A DNA stretch of 48,590 nucleotides from Alphaproteobacteria bacterium. GTDB taxonomy: Bacteria; Pseudomonadota; Alphaproteobacteria; Rhizobiales; JAKIUO01. The notes under the pieces were generated by a model. The model was not told the origin of the DNA and did no database searches. It saw only the letters and a program-made list of their open reading frames with translations. Below, piece by piece: positions 9,529 to 20,517 of this stretch. The position numbers were made by a program, and so were the translations under genes. Every line of letters starts with the position of its first letter. Position 1 is the stretch's first letter. The DNA lies in assembly GCA_024279115.1 (NCBI GenBank), contig JAJRRW010000090.1, forward strand, positions 1-48,590, read 5' to 3'.

Positions 9529-9896
9529 TTTCTCAAACAGGCCTTGTTTGTGGCGATATTGGTAGAGACCCTCGTGAATTCTTGTCCCCCCTCACATTTC
9601 CTGATAGAGCATTTTTTCGATAGTATCTTTGTTTGAAATTATCGCTTCCCGGGCTTGCCCCGGGATCCAGGGGCTATAGTGCAAAACTATAAAGAGAATA
9701 CAAACGCTTACTCTGGGCCTCGTATCTGCGCTAACGCTTGTTCGGGGAGCAATTGGCTTCAATCAAAGACACTAGCATTTTTTCTTGTAACTTACACCAT
9801 GGCCTGCTCTATGATACACCGTTGCAAACACAATTCATCAACGACAAAATAAATGAAGCGATGCCATCTTCATGGCGGCCAGCCCAAGGACACCAC
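9529..9896. other. comEC-gltX divergent intergenic region
   Basis: This 368-base gap holds the divergent promoters of comEC and gltX and one GC-rich palindromic repeat (9643-9673). No convincing small gene was found; the open frame running into gltX from 9738 lacks family-like sequence before 9897. I did not find a clear promoter pair. Confidence 0.6.
9643..9673. repeat. Short dispersed GC-rich repeat, copy A
   Basis: The sequence CTTCCCGGGCTTGCCCCGGG, followed by ATCCAGGG, recurs in inverted orientation at 20761-20790 with one central difference (TTG against TGG). Each copy contains a CCCGGG...CCCGGG dyad. It resembles the REP-like intergenic palindromes of many proteobacteria. Confidence 0.75.
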
Positions 9897-11312
9897 ATGA
9901 CACAATCGGTCGTTACCAGATTTGCGCCCTCTCCCACTGGTTTTTTGCATATTGGCGGTGCCAGAACCGCTTTGTTCAACTGGCTATATGCCAGGGGACA
10001 TAATGGCAAAATGCTATTGCGCATAGAGGATACGGATCGCAATCGCTCCACAGATGAAGCCATTGACGCCATACTGGATGGCATGAAATGGCTGGGACTG
10101 GAATGGGACGACGAGCCGGTTTTTCAGCACAAAAATGCGCCGCGACATCAAGAGATCGCCAATCATCTGTTAGCCGCTGGCAAAGCCTATCTTTGCTATT
10201 GCTCCCCTGCCGAACTGACAAAAATGCGCGAGGATGCACGAGCTGCGGGCAAGCCCCCTGGATATAACGGCCTGTGGCGCGACCGTGACCCAGCCCTTGC
10301 CCCTGAGGATATCAAGCCGGTTGTGCGCTTCAAAGGCCCCGTTGATGGCAACACCATCATCAAGGATCAGGTGCAAGGAGACGTGACTTTTGCCAACAAG
10401 GAGCTCGACGATCTGATTTTGCTGCGCTCTGATGGCTCTCCCACCTATATGCTCTCTGTGATTGTTGATGATCACGATATGGGGGTGACGCATATTATTC
10501 GCGGCGACGATCATTTGACCAATGCGGCCCGGCAGGCACAAATATATCAAGCGCTCGACTGGCAACCGCCCAGCTTTTCCCATATCCCGCTGATTCACGG
10601 GGCTGATGGCGCAAAACTGTCAAAGCGCCACGGCGCGCTTGGCGTTGAAGCTTACCGCGCCATGGGCTATCTGCCGGCCGCTCTGCGCAATTATCTGGTG
10701 CGCCTTGGCTGGAGCCATGGCGACGATGAAATCTTCACAACCGAGCAGATGATCGAGTTGTTTGGTCTCGATAATATTGGCCGCTCGGCGGCGCGTTTTG
10801 ATTTTTCGAAACTCGAAAATCTCAACGGTCAGTATATTCGCAATAGCAACGACAAAGATCTCATAGAGGCGATCAAGGCCTCGATCCACGAATTTGAAGG
10901 TTGTGACGATCTGGCAAGCAGCCTTGGCGATGACGATTGGCGCCGCTTTGAAATGGCCATGCCAGGCCTCAAAGAACGGGCTAAAACACTGGTAGAGCTG
11001 GTCAATAGCGCTCGCTACCTGTTTGCCCGCCGGCCTCTTGCATTTGACAAAAAAGCCACCAAACTATTGACCGATGAGGCCAAATCAACGCTCACAAATC
11101 TGGCGGTCGATTTCGAGACAATCGATGACTGGAGCGTTGATAATATTGAACAGTGCGTGCGCGATTTTGCCGACAAGAACGACCTCAAACTTGGCAAGAT
11201 TGCCCAACCATTACGAGCAGCTCTCACCGGCTGTACGGTCTCTCCGGGAATTTTTGATGTTTTATTGGTGCTTGGCAAACAAGAATCGCTAGGCAGACTG
11301 GCCGATATTTAG
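9897..11312 (+). CDS. gltX: Glutamyl-tRNA synthetase
   Basis: A 471-residue class I aminoacyl-tRNA synthetase. The HIGH-type motif is in [20 protein letters not shown] at the start, and the KMSKS-type motif is [11 protein letters not shown] near residue 243. It charges tRNA-Glu; alphaproteobacteria often have two GltX proteins, one of which can mischarge tRNA-Gln for the amidotransferase route, and I cannot say which this is. Start: ATG 9897 follows AAGGA with a 6-base spacer and gives the family N-terminus [15 protein letters not shown]; the upstream in-frame ATG at 9738 adds unrelated residues. Confidence 0.95.
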   Translation: MTQSVVTRFAPSPTGFLHIGGARTALFNWLYARGHNGKMLLRIEDTDRNRSTDEAIDAILDGMKWLGLEWDDEPVFQHKNAPRHQEIANHLLAAGKAYLCYCSPAELTKMREDARAAGKPPGYNGLWRDRDPALAPEDIKPVVRFKGPVDGNTIIKDQVQGDVTFANKELDDLILLRSDGSPTYMLSVIVDDHDMGVTHIIRGDDHLTNAARQAQIYQALDWQPPSFSHIPLIHGADGAKLSKRHGALGVEAYRAMGYLPAALRNYLVRLGWSHGDDEIFTTEQMIELFGLDNIGRSAARFDFSKLENLNGQYIRNSNDKDLIEAIKASIHEFEGCDDLASSLGDDDWRRFEMAMPGLKERAKTLVELVNSARYLFARRPLAFDKKATKLLTDEAKSTLTNLAVDFETIDDWSVDNIEQCVRDFADKNDLKLGKIAQPLRAALTGCTVSPGIFDVLLVLGKQESLGRLADI

Positions 11313-11499
11313 CGCACCTGCAGGGCCAACGAAGCGCCATTGCACAAACCGACCCTTGTCCAGCAATCAATGATCCTTTATTGATAAGCATACCCAATTG
11401 AACGTTAAGTACATTTTTGGTTGCACAGACATATTTGTGTTTCAGGAAGCGCTCTTCCACAATCGAATTGTAGACCACCATGACATGTAGGATAAACCA

Positions 11500-12795
11500 A
11501 TGAAAACGAGCGAAGATAAATTCAAAATCACCTACAAAGGCAAAGAAATCGAGCTACCGGTCTATCAAGGGACACAAGGCCCCGACGTCGTTGATATCGC
11601 AAGGCTCTATAAGGAAACCGGTCTGTTTACCTACGACCCGGGATACCGCTCAACCGCCAGCTGCAAATCCGATATCACCTATATTGATGGCAATGCGGGC
11701 ATATTGCAATATCGCGGCTATCCCATTGATCAGTTGGCCAAAAACGGTAACTTCATGGAAACATGCTATTTACTGCTGCAAGGAGAATTGCCAACAAAAG
11801 CGCAATATGACGAATTCGAAATCGACATCATGAAGCACAGCATGCTTCACGAACAATTGATCAAATTCTATTCCGGTTTTCGCCGGGATGCGCATCCCAT
11901 GGCCATTCTAGTGGGCGTATTTGGAGCCTTGTCTTCGTTTTACCACACAGATCTCGACATTGATGATCCCATATCGCGTAACCAGTCCACCGTGCGCATG
12001 CTGGCAAAAATGCCAACCATCGCTGCCATGGCCTATCGTTATTCATTGGGGCGGACTTTTGTAACGCCCAAGGGGGACATGAGTTACGCCGGTAATTTCC
12101 TGCGTATGTGTTTTGCCAACCCCATGATGCCTTATGAGCAGGACGAGGTGCTGACCCGCGCCATGGACAGGATTTTCATCCTGCATGCCGACCATGAACA
12201 AAACGCCTCAACCTCCACCGTGCGGCTGGCCAGTTCATCTGGTGCCAACCCTTATGCCTGTGTCGCAGCTGGTGTGGTCAGCCTTTGGGGCCCGGCTCAT
12301 GGTGGTGCCAATGAAGCCGCTCTTAATATGCTCAAGGAGATCGGCACGGTTGATCGTATTCCTCACTATATCGAGCGCGCCAAAAACAAAGAGGACAGCT
12401 TCCGTCTCATGGGCTTTGGTCACCGCGTCTATAAAAACTATGATCCGCGCGCCAAAGTCATGCAAGAAACCGCCCATGAGGTGCTCAAGCACAAAGGCAT
12501 TGATGACCCCTTGCTGGATGTCGCTATCGAGCTTGAACGGGTGGCCCTCGAAGATGATTATTTCGTACAGCGCAAGCTCTATCCCAATGTCGATTTCTAT
12601 TCCGGCATTACTTTGCGCGCCATGGGGTTCCCCTCAAGCATGTTCACTGTGATGTTCGCCATCGCGCGAACCGTTGGTTGGGTGAGCCATTGGAGAGAAG
12701 GAATTACCGAGCCAGATCAAAGCATTGGTCGCCCTCGCCAGATTTACATGGGGCCGACCGAGCGAGACTATACCCCCATGTCTGAACGGGGCTGA
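11500..12795 (+). CDS. gltA: Citrate synthase
   Basis: A 431-residue type II (hexameric, proteobacterial) citrate synthase that condenses acetyl-CoA and oxaloacetate at the head of the TCA cycle. It has the N-terminal beta region ([18 protein letters not shown]), the catalytic His in [12 protein letters not shown], the [13 protein letters not shown] segment and the catalytic Asp in VDFYSGI. Length is normal. It follows gltX after 187 bases, enough for its own promoter. The gltX-gltA pairing next to comEC is common in Rhizobiales. Confidence 0.96.
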   Translation: MKTSEDKFKITYKGKEIELPVYQGTQGPDVVDIARLYKETGLFTYDPGYRSTASCKSDITYIDGNAGILQYRGYPIDQLAKNGNFMETCYLLLQGELPTKAQYDEFEIDIMKHSMLHEQLIKFYSGFRRDAHPMAILVGVFGALSSFYHTDLDIDDPISRNQSTVRMLAKMPTIAAMAYRYSLGRTFVTPKGDMSYAGNFLRMCFANPMMPYEQDEVLTRAMDRIFILHADHEQNASTSTVRLASSSGANPYACVAAGVVSLWGPAHGGANEAALNMLKEIGTVDRIPHYIERAKNKEDSFRLMGFGHRVYKNYDPRAKVMQETAHEVLKHKGIDDPLLDVAIELERVALEDDYFVQRKLYPNVDFYSGITLRAMGFPSSMFTVMFAIARTVGWVSHWREGITEPDQSIGRPRQIYMGPTERDYTPMSERG

Positions 12796-12804
12796 CCGCG
12801 CCAG

Positions 12805-12856
12805 ATGCTTCGCGTCCCCTTATGTGGATGCGAAGCAACAAGGGACGCCATTTTTA
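12805..12856. terminator. Possible shared terminator between gltA and pgsA
   Basis: Two overlapping hairpins can form: TGCTTCGC (12806-12813) with GCGAAGCA (12830-12837), or GCGTCCC with GGGACGC (12841-12847) with a bulge, the latter leading into TTTTTATTTT. It sits between convergent gltA and pgsA. The choice between structures is unclear. Confidence 0.45.
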
Positions 12857-13444
12857 TTTTGGTGAATTGATCACGTGGTTGATGCCAGCGCGAAAATAAT
12901 CATAGCCGCTATAGATGGTCAGCGCGGCAGCGATCCACAACACCACTAGCCCGAACTGGGTTGTATAGGGAAAGATCTTGTCTCCCGCACTGCCAGTCAG
13001 CAAGAAACCAAGGGCCACCATTTGGCCCGTGGTTTTCAGCTTGGCAAGTTGTGTGACATGCACGGTGACATGCAACTCGGCCAGAAATTCACGTAGCCCG
13101 GAGACCAGTATTTCGCGGCATAAAATAATGATCGCCGCCCAGACATACCAGCCGCTAATGGTGCCATCATATACCAGCATCAGCAAAACCACCGAGACCA
13201 GCAGCTTGTCGGCAATCGGGTCCAGCATGCGCCCAAGGGCTGATTGCTGATCCCAGGCGCGGGCCAGATAGCCATCGAAAAAATCGGTCACGGCAGCTAG
13301 CACGAATATTGACACAGCCAGCCATTTGGCCATATCCCCCTCAAGGTAAAAACAGCCAGCCAATAGCGGTACCGCCAATATCCGAATATAGGTCAGAATA
13401 TTGGGAAGTGAGTAAAGCATATTTGCTGGAGCTGCTCTTTCCAT
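12854..13444 (-). CDS. pgsA: CDP-diacylglycerol--glycerol-3-phosphate 3-phosphatidyltransferase
   Basis: A 196-residue CDP-alcohol phosphatidyltransferase that makes phosphatidylglycerol phosphate, the committed step to phosphatidylglycerol and cardiolipin. It starts NILTYIRILAVPLLAGCFY and has the family metal/CDP motif DFFDGYLARAWDQQSALGRMLDPIADK (D-G-x2-A-R ... G-x3-D-x3-D). About five to six membrane helices are visible. Start: ATG 13444, or ATG 13420 (MLYSLPN), which fits the family better but has no clear ribosome site. It follows uvrC by 82 bases; the moaD/moaE genes often found next in Rhizobiales are absent. Confidence 0.93.
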   Translation of the reverse strand: MERAAPANMLYSLPNILTYIRILAVPLLAGCFYLEGDMAKWLAVSIFVLAAVTDFFDGYLARAWDQQSALGRMLDPIADKLLVSVVLLMLVYDGTISGWYVWAAIIILCREILVSGLREFLAELHVTVHVTQLAKLKTTGQMVALGFLLTGSAGDKIFPYTTQFGLVVLWIAAALTIYSGYDYFRAGINHVINSPK

Positions 13445-13526
13445 GAATAAGATTCAATCCGGTTAATGATTATTGATAGACCACACCTACACGGGCGCAA
13501 TGTCAACCCGGATTTATCAAGCAGCG

Positions 13527-15446
13527 CTAAGAAGCTGCTTCATCGTGGAAAAAATCGTAAATGGCTTGCGCCAGCGTCGTTGAAATGCCCTCAACCTGTG
13601 CGATGTCGCGCACCGCAGCATTGGTGACCGCTTTTGCTGATCCAAAATGACGCAACAAGGCCCGTTTTCGCATGGCGCCGACATTTGGCACATCATTCAA
13701 TGGATTGCGGGCCATGCTCTTCTTGCGCCGCGCCCGATGAGTGCCAATGGCAAATCGATGCGCTTCATCACGCAAACGCTGAATGAAATACATCACAGGA
13801 TCGCGAGGTTCGAGAGAAAATGGTGGCCGCCCGGGGATAAAAAAGCGCTCGCGCCCGGCATTGCGATCCGGCCCCTTGGCCACGCCAATATAGGGAATAT
13901 CGCTGATCCCAAGATCCGCCAGGGCAGCGCCGACCGCTGACACCTGCCCGGCCCCGCCATCAATCAGTAAAAGGTCGGGCTTCAAAGGCTCTGCATCCTC
14001 CTCTTCGTCCTGGTCGCTTTGCTGCTCAAATTTTTCCAATTGCTTGAGGTAACGCGCAAACCGGCGCTCCATGACCTCCCGCATCATGCCAAAATCATCC
14101 CCCGGCGTCAGGTCTTTTGACTTGATATTGAATTTTCGATACTGGCTTTTGATCCATCCGTCACGGCCTGCCACCACCATGGCACCAATGGCGTCGGTGC
14201 CCTGAATATGGCTGTTATCATAAATTTCGATCCGGCGCGGCGCGCTGTCGAGATCAAAGCAGCTTGCCAGCCCTTCCAGCAATTTGCGCTGTGAGGCACT
14301 TTCCGACAATTTGCGCCCCAGTGCCTGACGCGCATTGGCCAAGGCATGTTCAACCAGAGTGCGTTTTTCTCCCTTTACCGGCGTATGCACCTCGATTTTG
14401 CGGCCAGATTTCTGGCTTAGAGCTTCGCCAAGCAATAATCGGCCCGGCAGATCATGGGAAATCAGTACGCGGCGCGGACACGGTTTATTGTCATAAAACT
14501 GCGCAATAACGCTCTCAAGTATCTCTGCATCGCCATGGCTCTTGTCGGCGCGAGGATAATAGGCCCGGTTGCCCCAGGTTTGTCCGGTGCGAAAGAAAAA
14601 CACCTGAATACAGGACTGCCCGCCTTCGCTAACCACCGCAAAAATGTCCGCCTCGTCAAAACCAGAGGCGTTGACGCCTCCCCCGCCCTGGACATGAGTA
14701 AGGGCCGCCAGCCGATCGCGAAAACTGGCCGCGCGCTCGTAATCCTGGCGTTCAGAAGCATCTTCCATGCGCTTGGCGAGATGGGTTTGCACATTGGTGC
14801 TTTTGCCGGACAAAAACCGCCGCGCTTCCACCACCAGCTCCCCATAGTCTTGCAGGCTAATATCCTTGGTGCACGGCGCCGAGCAGCGCTTGATCTGGAA
14901 CAATAGGCAAGGGCGGGTGCGGTTGACATAAACGCTATCCGAACAAGAGCGCAGCAAAAACGCCCGTTGCAGGGAATTGAGTGCCTGATTGACAGCTCCA
15001 GCAGAAGCAAAGGGGCCATAATAATCGCCTTTGCGCTTGCGAGAACCGCGATGTTTCAACAATTGCGGAGCTTCGTGGTCATCGGCAATAAGGATATAGG
15101 GAAAGGCCTTGTCATCGCGCAAAAGCACATTATAGCGAGGTTTTAGACGCTTGATCAGATTGGCTTCGAGCAACAGGGCTTCTGATTCAGTCGCGGTTGT
15201 TATGACTTCCATGCAACAGGTGGCCATGATCATGCGCTGGATGCGATTGGTATGACCCTTGAGACGGGTATAGCTGACAACGCGTTTGGAGAGCGCCTTG
15301 GCCTTGCCCACATAGAGCACATTGCCATGCTGATCGAGCATGCGATACACACCTGGCGTGGCGGGCAGTGTTTTGACAAAACGAGCGATGACCTCTAGCC
15401 CGTCTGGCACCTCCCCGGGGGCTGCTTTTTTGTGTTTTTCGCTCAT
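13527..15446 (-). CDS. uvrC: UvrABC excinuclease subunit C
   Basis: A 639-residue nucleotide-excision-repair nuclease. Visible parts: the GIY-YIG domain ([22 protein letters not shown], residues 30-110), the Cys cluster [13 protein letters not shown], a UvrB-binding UVR motif near 205-240 ([16 protein letters not shown]), the RNase H-like 5'-incision domain with [12 protein letters not shown], and tandem helix-hairpin-helix motifs at the end ([18 protein letters not shown]). It makes both incisions around bulky lesions. Its start is 13 bases after the ceramidase-like gene's stop, so uvrC is probably co-transcribed with the two genes upstream. Confidence 0.96.
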   Translation of the reverse strand: MSEKHKKAAPGEVPDGLEVIARFVKTLPATPGVYRMLDQHGNVLYVGKAKALSKRVVSYTRLKGHTNRIQRMIMATCCMEVITTATESEALLLEANLIKRLKPRYNVLLRDDKAFPYILIADDHEAPQLLKHRGSRKRKGDYYGPFASAGAVNQALNSLQRAFLLRSCSDSVYVNRTRPCLLFQIKRCSAPCTKDISLQDYGELVVEARRFLSGKSTNVQTHLAKRMEDASERQDYERAASFRDRLAALTHVQGGGGVNASGFDEADIFAVVSEGGQSCIQVFFFRTGQTWGNRAYYPRADKSHGDAEILESVIAQFYDNKPCPRRVLISHDLPGRLLLGEALSQKSGRKIEVHTPVKGEKRTLVEHALANARQALGRKLSESASQRKLLEGLASCFDLDSAPRRIEIYDNSHIQGTDAIGAMVVAGRDGWIKSQYRKFNIKSKDLTPGDDFGMMREVMERRFARYLKQLEKFEQQSDQDEEEDAEPLKPDLLLIDGGAGQVSAVGAALADLGISDIPYIGVAKGPDRNAGRERFFIPGRPPFSLEPRDPVMYFIQRLRDEAHRFAIGTHRARRKKSMARNPLNDVPNVGAMRKRALLRHFGSAKAVTNAAVRDIAQVEGISTTLAQAIYDFFHDEAAS

Positions 15447-15459
15447 GATCTTATAGGCC

Positions 15460-16203
15460 TCAGGCCGGTATTCTGTGTGTCAGCATTTGATATAAAACAG
15501 CAACGCCGCCAGCCGCCGCCAGATGCTTGAGCGGATGCCCGGCAACCATTTGCCCGGTCAAATCATAAATCTGATGATCCCCCAATTCGAGCAATTTGGC
15601 CAGCACATATAGAGCAAGCGCCCCGGCAATATAGTTTTTTTGAGCCTGTTTGCTGGTGTAAAATATCAGCAAAATGACAATGGTCAAAAGCGGGAAAAAC
15701 TGCACCCAGAGATAAAACCGCAAATCATCATATACTCCCCAAAACAACACGGCTGCCGCGCCCATAAGCGCGCAGGGAAGCAGTAGAAATTTTTGCGCCC
15801 GCTGGTCAACATATTCGCTCAATAGCGCCACGAACAATCCCATAAAGCCCACCGCCATGGGTAAACGGTCCCACAGCAATGTCGTATTTTGAGGATGCAA
15901 ATGATACCATGTGGACCCGAACGCCACCAATAATACGCCCAGAAAAAATACCCCCCAGGAAACCCGCGCGCCAAGCGCCGGGTGGCGGGCGCAAAATAGC
16001 ACCCCGCAAGCCCCGACGACCAAAAAGGGAATATTGGACACCATGTTCCAAAAATTGGGAACGCTGGCAAATGTGTCTTGGCCCGCGAATTGATGATAGG
16101 ATAAATCTTGTGCAAGGGGGGTGGCCCAGAACATGGCGGCCAGCGAGAAAAAGGCGATGACCAGCAAGGGCCCGTAGCGTCCCTTGCTCGCTCTATTGCT
16201 CAT
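15460..16203 (-). CDS. Ceramidase-family (CREST) membrane hydrolase
   Basis: A 247-residue protein with about seven membrane segments. The conserved zinc-site residues of the alkaline-ceramidase/CREST superfamily are present: [11 protein letters not shown] (S and H), [11 protein letters not shown] (D), and [10 protein letters not shown] (H-x3-H) near the C-terminus. Bacterial members are mostly uncharacterised; a lipid-amide hydrolase role is inferred from the superfamily, and the substrate is unknown because sphingolipids are not general in this group. Its start overlaps the ABC-F stop by ATGA, so the two are translationally coupled, and uvrC follows after 13 bases. Confidence 0.8.
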   Translation of the reverse strand: MSNRASKGRYGPLLVIAFFSLAAMFWATPLAQDLSYHQFAGQDTFASVPNFWNMVSNIPFLVVGACGVLFCARHPALGARVSWGVFFLGVLLVAFGSTWYHLHPQNTTLLWDRLPMAVGFMGLFVALLSEYVDQRAQKFLLLPCALMGAAAVLFWGVYDDLRFYLWVQFFPLLTIVILLIFYTSKQAQKNYIAGALALYVLAKLLELGDHQIYDLTGQMVAGHPLKHLAAAGGVAVLYQMLTHRIPA

Positions 16204-18065
16204 GCTCCCTCCAGTTCCTCTCGCAGCATTTCAAGGCGCAGCCACTCCTCTTCGAGGTCGTCATGTCGGGCTTGCGCGTCAGACAAGGCTTTGACGGCTT
16301 TTTCGAACGCATCTGGATCACGGGCATATAGATCAGGGTCATCTAGCCTGGCCTGGTGAGAGACCATCGCTTGTGCAAGTTCCTTCATCAGTATCGGGAT
16401 GTTCTCCAGGGCAAATTTATCCTTATAAGAAAGCCTGGCACCTGATTTGGCACCGTTTTTATTGGTGCTCTCCTTATGCACGCCCTTGGTCCTTTGGATC
16501 CCTTGGGTCCCCTGAGTCCCCTGGGCATCTTGGGCTTTCAAGCTGGCTTTTTGTTGTTTAGCAATCAATCTGCGCTGCTCAAGCATATCGCTATAGCCGC
16601 CGGCATAGCTGACCCACTGACCGCCCTCTTCCACCGCCAGGGTCATGCTGACAACCCGATCGAGAAAATCGCGATCATGGCTGACCAGCAGCACAGTGCC
16701 GCTATAGTCGGCCAACAACTCTTGCAGCAGATCAAGCGTTTCCAGATCCAGATCATTGGTTGGTTCATCCAGCACCAGCAGATTGGACGGGCTGGCAAAG
16801 GCGCGCGCCAACATCAAGCGCCCGCGCTCCCCCCCTGACAATTTTCCAATGGGAGTGCGAGCCTGCTCGGGCAGGAATAAAAAATCCTTCATATAGCTCA
16901 TGACATGGCGTTGTTCATCGCCAACAGCGACCATATCGCCGCCGCCGCCGGTCAAAATATCTTTCAGCGTTGCCTCAGCATCGAGGCTTTCGCGCTTTTG
17001 ATCCAATGTGACAATATTGAGATTGGCCCCAAGCCGCACCGAACCGCTATCTGGGGTCAGTTCTCCCGTCAGCATGCGTATAAGGGTGGTTTTACCTGTG
17101 CCATTTGCTCCAACCAGCCCGATCCGGTCGAGGCGATTGATCTTGGTCGACAAATCCTCGATGAGCGAGCGCCCGTCATAAGATTTGCTGATATTTCTGG
17201 CCTCGATCACCAGCTTGCCAGAGCGTTCACTTTCTGAGGCCTTGATCGTCTCACGATCAAATGTTTTGGTGGCCCCGGCTTTCATTTGCTTTTTTTGATC
17301 TCGCAAGGCATGCAAATCACCAAGACGCTTTTGATTACGCTTGCGCCTTGCTGTCACCCCATAGGTCAACCAGTGCTCTTCACGCACGATTTTGCGGTCC
17401 AGCTTGTGGCGCATCTGCTCTTCTTCTTGCAAATGTTTTTCGCGCCAATCCTCAAACATGCCAAAGCCGCTTTTGAGATTCTTGGTTGACCCGCGATCAA
17501 TCCAGATGGTGCGCGACGACAGATTGGTCAAAAAGCGCCTGTCATGAGAGATCAGCACCATCGCCGAACTCATTTGTTTGAGTTCGGTTTCAAGCCATTC
17601 AATGGTCGAGACATCTAGATGGTTGGTGGGCTCGTCCAGCAGCAAAATATCAGGTTCAGGAGCCAGCACCCGGGCCAGCGCGGCGCGGCGGGTCTCGCCT
17701 CCTGACAGATCTGCTGGCCGCTCACGCCCGCTTAGCCCCAACTGCTCCAGCAGATAGATGGCGCGATAGTCAGCCTCACCATCAAGAAAGCCGTCTTCCA
17801 CATAGTCCAGCACGGTTTTATAGCTGGAAAAATCGGGTTCTTGTTCCAGATACTGAACCGTTACACCAGGCTTGATAAAACGCTCGCCTTCATCGCACTC
17901 AACAAGGTTCGCGGCGATTTTCAGCAGGGTAGATTTTCCCGAACCGTTGCGCCCGACAAGGCACAAGCGGTCCCGCTCCTCGATGGTCAGGCTTGCGCCC
18001 TCCAGCAAGGGCGTACCGCCAAATGTCAGAAATATGTTTTGCAATGTCAAAAGTGGTGGAGCCAT
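16200..18065 (-). CDS. ABC-F family ATPase (Uup-like)
   Basis: About 621 residues with two complete ABC domains and no membrane segment: Walker A GRNGSGKST and GANGTGKTT, signatures LSGGETRRAALAR and LSGGERGRLMLAR, Walker B LLLDEPTNHLD and LVLDEPTNDLD. A charged linker joins the domains and a C-terminal coiled coil ends the protein, as in Uup. ABC-F proteins act on ribosomes; Uup-type members also affect precise excision. Before the coiled coil lies a low-complexity QGTQGTQGIQRTKG stretch coded by a degenerate 9-base tandem repeat (about 16488-16543). The start at 18065 (MAPPLLTLQN) is preferred over 18125 because the domain begins there, although its ribosome site is weak. Confidence 0.9.
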   Translation of the reverse strand: MAPPLLTLQNIFLTFGGTPLLEGASLTIEERDRLCLVGRNGSGKSTLLKIAANLVECDEGERFIKPGVTVQYLEQEPDFSSYKTVLDYVEDGFLDGEADYRAIYLLEQLGLSGRERPADLSGGETRRAALARVLAPEPDILLLDEPTNHLDVSTIEWLETELKQMSSAMVLISHDRRFLTNLSSRTIWIDRGSTKNLKSGFGMFEDWREKHLQEEEQMRHKLDRKIVREEHWLTYGVTARRKRNQKRLGDLHALRDQKKQMKAGATKTFDRETIKASESERSGKLVIEARNISKSYDGRSLIEDLSTKINRLDRIGLVGANGTGKTTLIRMLTGELTPDSGSVRLGANLNIVTLDQKRESLDAEATLKDILTGGGGDMVAVGDEQRHVMSYMKDFLFLPEQARTPIGKLSGGERGRLMLARAFASPSNLLVLDEPTNDLDLETLDLLQELLADYSGTVLLVSHDRDFLDRVVSMTLAVEEGGQWVSYAGGYSDMLEQRRLIAKQQKASLKAQDAQGTQGTQGIQRTKGVHKESTNKNGAKSGARLSYKDKFALENIPILMKELAQAMVSHQARLDDPDLYARDPDAFEKAVKALSDAQARHDDLEEEWLRLEMLREELEGA

Positions 18066-18637
18066 AGACAGTGGATTACAGCGCCCGATCAACGCTGGCA
18101 AGCCATCATATGCCAGATCTATCAATTCGAGCGCTCAACTGTTAACCCCAATAATGGATAAGGAATACTCCAACTTTAAAGAAAACGCGTTGATTTAGCG
18201 GTATACATCAGTGTCATCCCCGCGAAGGCGGGTATCCATACTCCCTGGCTTTGCAATTTGGAAAGTGAGTTTGATGATGGATTTTTACGTGAAGATGGCA
18301 GGTCTGGGGTTATGGTTCCCCGCCTTCGCGGGGATGACAGGAATTTATTGTTGTAAAACACTGACAAAATTTTCTGCTTGTCCATTATTCTGGTGTTAGG
18401 ATCTAGATCTACCAATCGTGTCTGTTTTGTTCCAGCATACCGGCATGGCTCTCGAACACTTCGCCGCTTGTGTCCCAAAGCCATTTTTCACCAGCAAAAA
18501 GCACCGCCCAATGATATTGATCGTTTGACAAATGGTATTAAAAACTTATCTCTAGAACCAGCATGGTCACAAGAGCACCAGCAGGGTCACTAGCCATTGA
18601 CGAGTTCGCGACCTGAGGACAAGAGGGATTTTACTGG
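18066..18637. other. Intergenic region between the ABC-F and ABC-exporter genes
   Basis: Divergent genes flank this roughly 570-base gap. It contains one inverted-repeat element (18212-18339). The rest shows no family-like open frame and no clear promoter pair. The frames that cross it on either strand run through the repeat and look non-coding. Confidence 0.6.
18212..18339. repeat. REPIN-like inverted-repeat element
   Basis: TGTCATCCCCGCGAAGGCGG (18212 onward) is matched in inverted orientation by CCGCCTTCGCGGGGATGACA (ending 18339). The 21-base arms are perfect inside a 128-base unit, and the inner flanks also pair imperfectly. The arm is the widespread GTCATCCCCGCGAAGGCGGG palindrome seen in many proteobacterial genomes. 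Two such units facing each other form a REPIN or small MITE; no transposase is nearby. Confidence 0.85.
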
Positions 18638-19582
18638 ATGCAGAAGAAAAATACCAACCGGTCGGTTATTCAAATCGAGAACCTGTCAAAGTCCTACCCC
18701 CCTGACTTCAAGGCCCTCAACAAGATCAATCTGCAGATCAAACACGGCGAGATTTTCGCACTATTGGGACCAAATGGAGCGGGGAAAACCACGCTGATCA
18801 GCATTATTTACGGCATTACAAACCCCACCTCCGGGCGCGTGCTGGTCAATGGCAAAAATATCATCTCCGATTTTCGGGCAACCCGCGCCATTATCGGACT
18901 TGTGCCGCAAGAACTGACCACCGATGCCTTTGAAACCGTCTGGGATACCGTGTCGTTTACGCGCGGCCTGTTTGGCAAAAGCCGCAAGCCAAGCCATATT
19001 GAAAAAATACTCAGGCAACTGACCCTTTGGGACAAAAAAGACGACAAAATCATGACCCTGTCGGGGGGCATGAAACGCCGCGTGCTGATTGCCAAAGCCC
19101 TGTCCCATGAGCCTGACATTCTGTTTCTGGATGAGCCAACCGCTGGCGTTGACGTGGAATTGCGCAAGGATATGTGGGAAATTGTGCGCGGCCTGCAAAA
19201 GACCGGTGTGACGATCATCTTGACCACTCACTATATTGATGAGGCCGAAGAAATGGCCGATCGCATTGGCATCATCAACAAGGGTGAGCTGATCCTGGTG
19301 GAAGAAAAAGCCACACTGATGAAGAAGCTGGGCAAGAAGCAACTGGCGCTGGAACTTCAATCAACGCTGCAAAAAGTGCCCGAGCAACTGAAAAAATATC
19401 AGCTGGACCTGGTGAATGATGGCAATTGCCTGATCTATACCTATGACACCAAGGCCAAACATACCGGTATCACGGCTCTGTTAAGCGAACTCAGTGATGC
19501 GGGTATCAAGTTCAAGGACCTCAATACGAGCAAAAGCTCGCTGGAAGATATTTTCGTCAATCTGGTGAAAGAAACCACATGA
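18638..19582 (+). CDS. ABC-2 type exporter ATP-binding protein (YadG-like)
   Basis: A 314-residue ABC ATPase with Walker [10 protein letters not shown] near residue 46, signature [15 protein letters not shown], Walker [13 protein letters not shown] and the H-loop [18 protein letters not shown]. The roughly 90-residue C-terminal extension after the H-loop is usual for ABC-2 drug/polysaccharide-type exporters. It overlaps the permease gene by ATGA. The nearest relatives I recall are YadG/CcmA-like proteins; the substrate is unknown. Confidence 0.9.
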   Translation: MQKKNTNRSVIQIENLSKSYPPDFKALNKINLQIKHGEIFALLGPNGAGKTTLISIIYGITNPTSGRVLVNGKNIISDFRATRAIIGLVPQELTTDAFETVWDTVSFTRGLFGKSRKPSHIEKILRQLTLWDKKDDKIMTLSGGMKRRVLIAKALSHEPDILFLDEPTAGVDVELRKDMWEIVRGLQKTGVTIILTTHYIDEAEEMADRIGIINKGELILVEEKATLMKKLGKKQLALELQSTLQKVPEQLKKYQLDLVNDGNCLIYTYDTKAKHTGITALLSELSDAGIKFKDLNTSKSSLEDIFVNLVKETT

Positions 19583-20340
19583 ATATAGAAGCCGTTAAAG
19601 CCATTTACCGATTTGAAATGGCCCGCGCCCGCCGCACCGTTTTTCAAAGCATTGTCTCCCCTGTGATCTCCACGGCGCTGTATTTCATCGTGTTTGGCTC
19701 GGCGATCGGCTCGCGCATTACCGAAATAGAAGGCATCAGCTACGGCTCGTTCATTGTGCCGGGACTGATCATGCTTATGGTCTTGACGCAAAGCATCGCC
19801 AACGCTTCGTTCGGGATTTATTTTCCCAAATTTACCGGCACCATCTATGAGATCTTGTCAGCCCCCATATCGCCGTTTGAAATTGTCGTTGGCTATGTCG
19901 GAGCGGCGGCCACCAAAAGTCTGGTCTTGGGGCTGATTATCCTGGCAACAGCTCATTTGTTCGTGCCGTTACAAATCCTGCATCCGTTCTGGATGCTGGG
20001 CTTTTTGGTCCTCACCTGCATCACCTTCAGCCTGTTTGGCTTCATCATCGGCATCTGGGCCGATGGCTTTGAAAAATTGCAGATCATCCCCTTGCTGGTC
20101 ATCACGCCGCTGGTCTTTCTGGGGGGCACCTTCTACTCAATTTCCATGCTGCCGCCATTCTGGCAAACAGTCTCGCTGTTCAACCCGGTGGTTTATCTGG
20201 TCAGTGGCTTTCGCTGGAGCTTTTTCGAAATGGCCGATGTCAATGTCTGGTTGAGCCTTGGCATGATCGGCTTTTTCCTGACCCTTTGCATGGCCACAAT
20301 CTGGTGGATCTTCCACACCGGTTATGAGATCAAGGATTAG
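19579..20340 (+). CDS. ABC-2 type exporter permease (YadH-like)
   Basis: A 253-residue ABC-2 permease with six hydrophobic segments. It shows the family features [17 protein letters not shown] after the second helix and [19 protein letters not shown] before the last. Together with the coupled ATPase it forms a minimal two-component exporter, probably a homodimeric permease with two ATPases. The substrate cannot be inferred. It is the last gene of the pair; about 500 bases without a gene follow. Confidence 0.9.
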   Translation: MNIEAVKAIYRFEMARARRTVFQSIVSPVISTALYFIVFGSAIGSRITEIEGISYGSFIVPGLIMLMVLTQSIANASFGIYFPKFTGTIYEILSAPISPFEIVVGYVGAAATKSLVLGLIILATAHLFVPLQILHPFWMLGFLVLTCITFSLFGFIIGIWADGFEKLQIIPLLVITPLVFLGGTFYSISMLPPFWQTVSLFNPVVYLVSGFRWSFFEMADVNVWLSLGMIGFFLTLCMATIWWIFHTGYEIKD

Positions 20341-20517
20341 GATTGTAGTCCTAGGGGGGGCTATTGACGTTCACCCGCAATCATTCCAGCCGACACTTTT
20401 GCTCCGTTTTCGGCGTCAAGAAATTTGAAAATATCCAGATATATCCTGCATTTCTTAACTTGAAACCGAAGCAAAACTGTGCAGCTGTTTCTGACCGCGA
20501 GTGAATGCAAACCGCCC

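Noticed and set aside
9738-9896. N-terminal extension of gltX from an upstream ATG
   Set aside because: The added residues are not family-like, while ATG 9897 has a good ribosome site and gives the canonical start.
18126-18637. Insertion sequence between the ABC genes
   Set aside because: Only a short inverted-repeat element is present; no transposase frame or target duplication was seen.
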